Assembly: GCF_001429725.1 (NCBI RefSeq)
Contig: NZ_LMHV01000043.1
Coordinates: forward strand, 146,938 to 210,937
DNA length: 64,000 nucleotides
DNA from: Rhizobium sp. Root708
Lineage (GTDB): Bacteria > Pseudomonadota > Alphaproteobacteria > Rhizobiales > Rhizobiaceae
Direction: 5' to 3'
Shown here piece after piece: positions 59,317-64,000 of this stretch. The position numbers were made by a program, and so were the translations under genes. Position 1 is the stretch's first letter; each line of letters starts with the position of its first letter. Below the pieces are notes generated by a model. The model was not told the origin of the DNA, ran no database searches, and saw nothing but the letters and a program-made list of their open reading frames with translations.

Positions 59317-60663
59317 ATGTCTTCTGAAATCGACTCCTCGACGCTTCTTTCCCGCGCAAGCCAATTGATCGACCTGGCCAAGAAGGCCGGAGCCGACGCC
59401 GCCGATGCGGTGGTGGTGCGTTCCCGCTCACAATCCGTCAGTGTTCGCCTTGGCAAGGTTGAGGGCACCGAGTCCTCCGAAAGCGATGACTTCGCGCTGC
59501 GCGTTTTCGTCGGCAAGCGCGTCGCCAGTGTTTCCGCAAATCCAGGCTTCGATCTCGCGGCGCTGGCGGAGCGCGCGGTCGCCATGGCGAAGGTTTCGCC
59601 GGAAGATCCGTTCGCCTGCCTTGCGGACGAAGGCAAGCTCGCGAAATCCTACCCGGACCTGCAGCTGCTCGACACCACGGAGGTTTCCTCCGAACAACTC
59701 CGCGAGGCGGCTCTTGCCGCCGAGGCTGCAGCGCTTGCCGTGAAGGGCGTCACGAACTCCTCCGGTGCCGGCGCATCATCTGGAATGGGCGGACTGGTTC
59801 TGGTCACCTCGCACGGGTTCGAAGGCAGCTACATGGCGTCGCGCTTCGGCCGTTCCGTCAGCGTCATCGCCGGTGAAGGCACCGGTATGGAGCGCGACTA
59901 CGATTACGATAGCCGCATCTATTTCGCCGAACTCGACGATCCGGCCGAGATCGGTCGCCGGGCAGGCGAGAGAACGATCAAGCGCATCAATCCGCGCCAG
60001 GTCCCGACGGGCAAGGATGTCACCGTCGTCTTCGATCCACGTGTTGCGCGTGGTTTCGTCGGCCATATCGCCGGTGCGATCAACGGTGCCTCCGTCGCCC
60101 GCAAGACAAGCTTCCTGCGCGACAAGATGGGCCAGCAGGTCCTGAAGGCGGGACTGTCGATCACGGATGATCCGTTGATCGTGCGCGGTCCGTCGTCTCG
60201 CCCCTTTGACGGCGAAGGCATTTCCGGCGAACGGCTGGTAATGATCGAGGATGGCGTGCTCAAGCACTGGTTCCTGTCGACGTCGACGGGTCGCGAGATC
60301 GGCATGGAGACCAACGGCCGCGGCGTTCGCGGCGGAAACTCGATCACGCCCGCATCGACCAATCTCGCGCTGGAGCCCGGCGATATCTCGCCCGAGGATC
60401 TGGTCCGCGGTGTGGGCAACGGCTTTTACATCACCGAGCTCATCGGTCAGGGCGTCAACATGATCACCGGCGAGTATAGCCGCGGCGCCACCGGCTTCTG
60501 GATCGAGAATGGTGAGTTGACCTACGCTGTCTCCGAGGTGACGATCGCATCGAACCTGAAAGATATGTTCATGCGCGTGACGCCTGCAAACGATATCGAC
60601 CGCAAGTATGGCGTTGCCGCCCCGACGCTCGCGATTGAAGGAATGACACTGGCCGGGCGCTGA
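59317..60663 (+). CDS. pmbA: TldD/PmbA family metallopeptidase-like protein PmbA
   Basis: A 448-residue PmbA/TldE homologue that acts with TldD to degrade unfolded peptides and modify antibiotics. The sequence shows the family core VVFDPRVARGFVGHIAGAIN, GQQVLKAGLSITDDPLIVRG and YSRGATGFWIENGELTYAVS. PmbA lacks the HExxxH zinc motif, which belongs to TldD; TldD is not in the window. It is followed 19 bases later by the CysQ/IMPase-like gene and is likely cotranscribed with it. Confidence 0.94.
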   Translation: MSSEIDSSTLLSRASQLIDLAKKAGADAADAVVVRSRSQSVSVRLGKVEGTESSESDDFALRVFVGKRVASVSANPGFDLAALAERAVAMAKVSPEDPFACLADEGKLAKSYPDLQLLDTTEVSSEQLREAALAAEAAALAVKGVTNSSGAGASSGMGGLVLVTSHGFEGSYMASRFGRSVSVIAGEGTGMERDYDYDSRIYFAELDDPAEIGRRAGERTIKRINPRQVPTGKDVTVVFDPRVARGFVGHIAGAINGASVARKTSFLRDKMGQQVLKAGLSITDDPLIVRGPSSRPFDGEGISGERLVMIEDGVLKHWFLSTSTGREIGMETNGRGVRGGNSITPASTNLALEPGDISPEDLVRGVGNGFYITELIGQGVNMITGEYSRGATGFWIENGELTYAVSEVTIASNLKDMFMRVTPANDIDRKYGVAAPTLAIEGMTLAGR

Positions 60664-60682
60664 CGGATTGGATGTGACGGAT

Positions 60683-61480
60683 ATGAGCGAAGCGAGTGCA
60701 GCCCGCTGGCAGGACGATTTGCATCTGATCGTGGATGCGGCGAAACAGGCTGGCGAGGTTGCTCTTGGTTACTTCAATCAGTCGCCTGAGGTCTGGTGGA
60801 AGAACGAGGGGCGCTCACCGGTCAGTGCCGCGGACTTTGCGGCCAATGAAACGCTGGCAACCATCCTGCGGGCCGCCCGGCCTGATTATGGCTGGTTGTC
60901 GGAAGAGACGGACGATGACGAGCAGCGGCTGGCGCGCTCGACCCTGTTCATCATCGATCCCATCGACGGCACGCGCGCCTTCATCGGCGGATTGAATCTC
61001 TGGTGCGTGAGCGTTGCGGTGGTTCACGACGGCCGGCCGGTCGCCGGCGTGCTCTATGCGCCCGCACTTGACGAGCTTTACGAAGCGACGGAAGCGGGCG
61101 TGGCGCGCAAGAACGGCGAGGTGATCACCGTATCCGCCTCGCAGCAGGGCACATCGCGTTTCGCCATAGCCGAAGATGTGCTCGCCAACTTTCCGGATGA
61201 GCTCAGAACCCGGATCGAGCGCGTCAAGCATGTGCCGTCACTGGCGTACCGTATCGCCATGGTCGCGGACGGCCGCATCGACGGAACCTTCGTGAAGCGC
61301 AACTCCCACGACTGGGACCTTGCGGCCGCCGACCTGATCCTGGAGCGGGCAGGCGGGCGCTTGGTCGATCTCGCCGGCCGTGATGTGATCTACAACAGGC
61401 CTCGTGTTAGCCACGACGAACTCTGCGCGGCATCGCACCCTGAATTGAACGACCTGATAACCCGCACCGTGCGTCGATGA
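60683..61480 (+). CDS. Inositol monophosphatase family protein, CysQ-like
   Basis: A 265-residue lithium-sensitive, magnesium-dependent phosphatase. The metal-binding motif is DPIDGTRAFIGGLNLWCVSV (DPIDGT), an E-E pair appears in WLSEETDDD, and the second motif is WDLAAADLILERAGG. In this family it could be 3'(2'),5'-bisphosphate nucleotidase (CysQ) or inositol monophosphatase; the N-terminal ILDAAKQAGEVAL-like helix does not decide. The start ATG 60683 is preferred over a TTG five codons upstream. Confidence 0.9.
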   Translation: MSEASAARWQDDLHLIVDAAKQAGEVALGYFNQSPEVWWKNEGRSPVSAADFAANETLATILRAARPDYGWLSEETDDDEQRLARSTLFIIDPIDGTRAFIGGLNLWCVSVAVVHDGRPVAGVLYAPALDELYEATEAGVARKNGEVITVSASQQGTSRFAIAEDVLANFPDELRTRIERVKHVPSLAYRIAMVADGRIDGTFVKRNSHDWDLAAADLILERAGGRLVDLAGRDVIYNRPRVSHDELCAASHPELNDLITRTVRR

Positions 61481-61549
61481 GGCAGTTGACGTTTCCGTCA
61501 AAATCCCTCAGATGAAACGGCGGAGGAGCAGAAAAAGAAAGAGACGAAA

Positions 61550-61795
61550 ATGACGAACTCCAGCGAAAAGAAACAACTTTTGCACCTTGTATTCGGCGGC
61601 GAACTGGAAAGTCTTGACGACGTTCAGTTCCGTGACCTCAAGGATCTGGATATCGTCGGTATTTTTCCAGATTATGCCACCGCGCTGACCGCGTGGAAGG
61701 GTAAGGCGCAGTCGACTGTCGACAATGCGCACATGCGTTATTTCATTGTACACATGCACCGTCTTTTGGATCCGGAAAACAAGTCCGGCAACTAA
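61550..61795 (+). CDS. DUF4170 domain small protein
   Basis: An 81-residue protein of the DUF4170 type. The core reads KQLLHLVFGGELESLDDVQF, then DLKDLDIVGIFPDYATALTA and HMRYFIVHMHRLLDPE. No biochemical function is known to me. In rhizobia it lies in front of the waaA region, and here too it is 138 bases upstream of waaA, so it may take part in lipopolysaccharide assembly or its control, which is inference. Confidence 0.88.
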   Translation: MTNSSEKKQLLHLVFGGELESLDDVQFRDLKDLDIVGIFPDYATALTAWKGKAQSTVDNAHMRYFIVHMHRLLDPENKSGN

Positions 61796-61932
61796 TTGTG
61801 AAGCGCCGCGCGCTCCTCTCGGCCGCTCTGCCGGCTGCTGACGCATTCTGAACAAAGTGATCGGTCATTTCCGGCCGCAACAAGAATTGGGAATGGGTTA
61901 ATGACGATCGTAATTGATCGGAGGCAGATCAT

Positions 61933-63252
61933 ATGAGCGGCCGCATGGCGCGGCTCGCGCTAGGCGCCTATCAGGCAGCCGGGACGATGATGACGCCTTT
62001 CGTCGGTGGGTATCTGACCTACCGGGCCGCAAAGGGCAAGGAAGATCGGGCGCGCCGGCTCGAACGCTCCGGATATCCGAGCGCCGACCGGCCTGCCGGC
62101 CCGCTGATCTGGTTTCATGCGGCAAGCGTCGGCGAGATGAATGCGGTCATTCCATTGATCCGCGAAATCCGCCGCCGCGATATTCATGTCATCCTCACGA
62201 CCGGCACCGTCACTTCGGCCAAGCTCGCCGCCGAGCGCGTCGGCAACGAAGCCATCCACCAATATGTGCCGCTCGATCTGAAGCCCGCCGTCAGCCGTTT
62301 TCTCGATTACTGGCAGCCGGATTGCGCCCTGATCGCGGAATCCGAGATCTGGCCGGCGACGATCATGGAGCTTGGTCGGCGTCGCATTCCGCAGATACTG
62401 GTCAATGCGCGGATGTCGGATCGCTCCTTCGCGCGCTGGAGTCGTCGTCCGTCTCTTGCTGATGCGCTGTTCGAGAACCTGGCGCTTGTCATCGCGCAGT
62501 CGGATGTCGATGCGGAGCGCTTCCGCGACCTCGGCGCGCGCCAGGTCATCATGTCCGGAAATCTGAAGGTCGATACCGACGCTCCTTCCTATGACGCGGC
62601 CGTTTTCGCCCGTTACAAGAAGCAGATCGGCGACCGCCGGACCTGGGCTGCGATCTCGACATTCGACGGCGAGGAAAAAGCCGCCGGGATTGTCCACCGC
62701 ACCCTCAAGGAACGCGACGGTCAACTGACCATCATCGTTCCTCGCCACCCGGATCGTTCGGACGCCATCGAAGCCGAACTGGTCAAGCAGGGCCTGAAGG
62801 TCGCGCGCCGCACCCGCGACGATGTCCTCTCGCCTGACGTCGACATCTTCCTCGGCGATACCATCGGCGAAATGGGTCTTTACCTGCGTTTGACCGAAGT
62901 GGCCTTTGTCGGTCGTTCGCTGTTTGCCGAAGGCGGCCAGAATCCGCTCGAACCGGCGATGCTAGGCTGCGCGGTTCTCTCCGGCAGCAACGTCCAGAAT
63001 TTCCGGGAAGCCTATCAACGGCTTGCCCGCCGCGGCAGCGCGCGTATGGTCCGCGACACCGAGATGCTGGCCAAGGGCGTCCACTATCTGCTGATGAACG
63101 ACGATGCGCGGCGCAAAATGATCGAGGCCGGCGTTGTCGCCGTGCAAGAAATGCGTGGGGCGCTGACGGCGACGCTGAAGGGCCTTGAACCTTATATCAA
63201 CCCGTTGACGGTGAAGGCGCGCTTGCTGCCGAAGACGGCCGCGCAGCGCTGA
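61933..63252 (+). CDS. waaA: 3-deoxy-D-manno-octulosonic acid transferase (Kdo transferase)
   Basis: Adds Kdo to lipid A precursor at the inner membrane face, joining lipid A to the core. The 439-residue GT30 enzyme begins MSGRMARLALGAYQAAGTMM with a membrane anchor near the N-terminus, then IWFHAASVGEMNAVIPLIRE (the catalytic Glu-containing motif of GT30), ALIAESEIWPATIMELGRR, and the C-terminal FVGRSLFAEGGQNPLEPAML. The ATG 61933 has GGAGG close upstream. It is followed by a HAD phosphatase after only 7 bases. Confidence 0.95.
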   Translation: MSGRMARLALGAYQAAGTMMTPFVGGYLTYRAAKGKEDRARRLERSGYPSADRPAGPLIWFHAASVGEMNAVIPLIREIRRRDIHVILTTGTVTSAKLAAERVGNEAIHQYVPLDLKPAVSRFLDYWQPDCALIAESEIWPATIMELGRRRIPQILVNARMSDRSFARWSRRPSLADALFENLALVIAQSDVDAERFRDLGARQVIMSGNLKVDTDAPSYDAAVFARYKKQIGDRRTWAAISTFDGEEKAAGIVHRTLKERDGQLTIIVPRHPDRSDAIEAELVKQGLKVARRTRDDVLSPDVDIFLGDTIGEMGLYLRLTEVAFVGRSLFAEGGQNPLEPAMLGCAVLSGSNVQNFREAYQRLARRGSARMVRDTEMLAKGVHYLLMNDDARRKMIEAGVVAVQEMRGALTATLKGLEPYINPLTVKARLLPKTAAQR

Positions 63253-63259
63253 GGGATCC

Positions 63260-63973
63260 ATGGACGCGATCAAGGGTATCCTGTTCGACAAGGACGGAAC
63301 GCTTCTGGACTATGATGAAAGCTGGCTGCCGGTAAACCGGGAGCTCGCCCGCATCGCCTCCGAAGGCGACGCGGCACTTGCCGATCGGCTGCTTTCCGCC
63401 TGCGGAATGGATCCGGTGACCGGCCATATCGTCCCGGACAGTCTTCTGGCCGCCGGTAACACCCGCCAGATCGCCGAAGGCCTGGTTGCTGCGGGCTCTT
63501 CGCTCGATGTGTCCGACCTGACATTCAGGCTCGATGAGCTGTTTTCGAACGCTGCCGAGTTTTCCGTACCGGTAACGGATCTGTCGGCCTTCTTCGCCCG
63601 CCTGCATGCGCGCGGGTTCCGTCTCGGTGTCGCCTCAAGTGACAACGAGCGGTCCATCCGCCAGACAGCGGCGCGCTTTGGTTTCTCGCAATACGTGGAT
63701 TACATCGCCGGATACGACAGCGGCTTCGGCTCGAAGCCGGAGGCCGGCATGGTACTCGGCTTTTGTGCAGCGACCGGTCTGCAGCCATCGGAAGTCGCTG
63801 TCGTCGGCGACAACAATCATGACCTCCACATGGGCCGCAATGCCAAGGCCGGACTGACGGTCGCGGTGTTGACGGGTACCGGTTCGCGCGAATCCCTTGC
63901 CGCCGCCTCCGACTATTGCCTGAATGATATCACCGAGCTGGAAGGTCTGTTGCCGGACCTGCAGCTCGCCTGA
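63260..63973 (+). CDS. HAD family phosphatase, phosphoglycolate-phosphatase-like
   Basis: A 237-residue HAD hydrolase. Motif I FDKDGTLLDYDESW (nucleophile Asp, D+2), motif II VASSDNERS, Lys in GSKPEAGMVLGF and motif IV VAVVGDNNHDLHMGRNA are clear, with a C1-type helical cap. It resembles phosphoglycolate phosphatase (Gph) and may hydrolyse 2-phosphoglycolate, whose product glycolate is used by GlcDEF. It begins 7 bases after waaA, so it is on the waaA transcript. The gene is complete, with its stop 27 bases before the window end. Confidence 0.85.
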   Translation: MDAIKGILFDKDGTLLDYDESWLPVNRELARIASEGDAALADRLLSACGMDPVTGHIVPDSLLAAGNTRQIAEGLVAAGSSLDVSDLTFRLDELFSNAAEFSVPVTDLSAFFARLHARGFRLGVASSDNERSIRQTAARFGFSQYVDYIAGYDSGFGSKPEAGMVLGFCAATGLQPSEVAVVGDNNHDLHMGRNAKAGLTVAVLTGTGSRESLAAASDYCLNDITELEGLLPDLQLA

Positions 63974-64000
63974 TCGACCAAAGGCTTGCATTTTCTTGAA

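Noticed and set aside
59205..59636. Upstream extension of the Kef-type antiporter to 747 residues
   Set aside because: It overlaps pmbA on the other strand and shows no membrane or family features; ATG 59204 gives the correct transporter start.

Overview
The window looks like a 64 kb piece of a chromosome from the Rhizobiaceae (Rhizobium/Ensifer/Agrobacterium group, Alphaproteobacteria). Reasons: high GC, a hisS-hisZ-hisG cluster with short-form HisG, a GroES/GroEL operon under a CIRCE element, plant-type GshA, a DUF3311-MctP monocarboxylate uptake pair, GlcDEF, and many LysR regulators. The species cannot be fixed from the sequence alone. Nearly all of it is ordinary core chromosome. Accessory signals are confined to small spots.

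Layout. 1-695: edge of an integrated element, with a tyrosine-recombinase gene cut by the window edge that lies against the 3' end of a tRNA-Gln gene. 940-9086: Ppx/GppA phosphatase, RlmE, a VOC protein, an MFS exporter, a Tat-exported metallo-beta-lactamase-fold hydrolase, and GuaB followed by two membrane proteins. 9179-13436: dienelactone hydrolase, OxyR, a TetR regulator, and an LsrB/VtlR-like LysR regulator divergent from a DUF1127 protein. 13522-18893: a DUF937 protein, GshA, RsmE, a Pit phosphate transporter and a Nudix hydrolase. 19288-27893: a divergent S-adenosylhomocysteine-hydrolase paralogue, an oxidoreductase with its own LysR, and a glycolate oxidase operon glcDEF with a divergent LysR. 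27928-35134: two tandem L,D-transpeptidases, DNA glycosylase Tag, a HAD phosphatase, an aldo/keto reductase, a DUF305/metal-motif exported pair, a BrnT-BrnA toxin-antitoxin module and an unknown protein. 35266-38921: hisS-hisZ-hisG. 39006-49165: DoxX, a GST, a PAS-like protein, GroESL, ChrA, a NagD-type HAD protein, RibF and MctP. 49446-63973: IleS, a lipoprotein, TadA, an RluB-type pseudouridine synthase with a long Gly-Asp-Arg-Pro tail, RsmD, a patatin, a Kef-type antiporter, PmbA, a CysQ/IMPase-like phosphatase, DUF4170, WaaA and a HAD phosphatase.

Functional themes. Translation and RNA modification are strongly represented (RlmE, RsmE, RsmD, RluB-type, TadA, HisS, IleS). Redox and thiol functions recur (OxyR, GshA, GST, DoxX, MAPEG), as do envelope functions (two L,D-transpeptidases, WaaA, Kef antiporter) and small-acid metabolism (GlcDEF, MctP). 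The strongest unusual signals are four. hisS carries an internal low-GC, enlarged segment across the region expected to hold the insertion domain. An 85-nt triple-hairpin insertion at the 3' end of groEL is flanked by a duplication of the groEL tail. A 33-bp inverted-repeat element sits between hisS and hisZ. The integrase/tRNA-Gln junction marks an island that extends out of the window. No CRISPR array, rRNA operon, intact insertion sequence or recognisable new multigene defence system was found.
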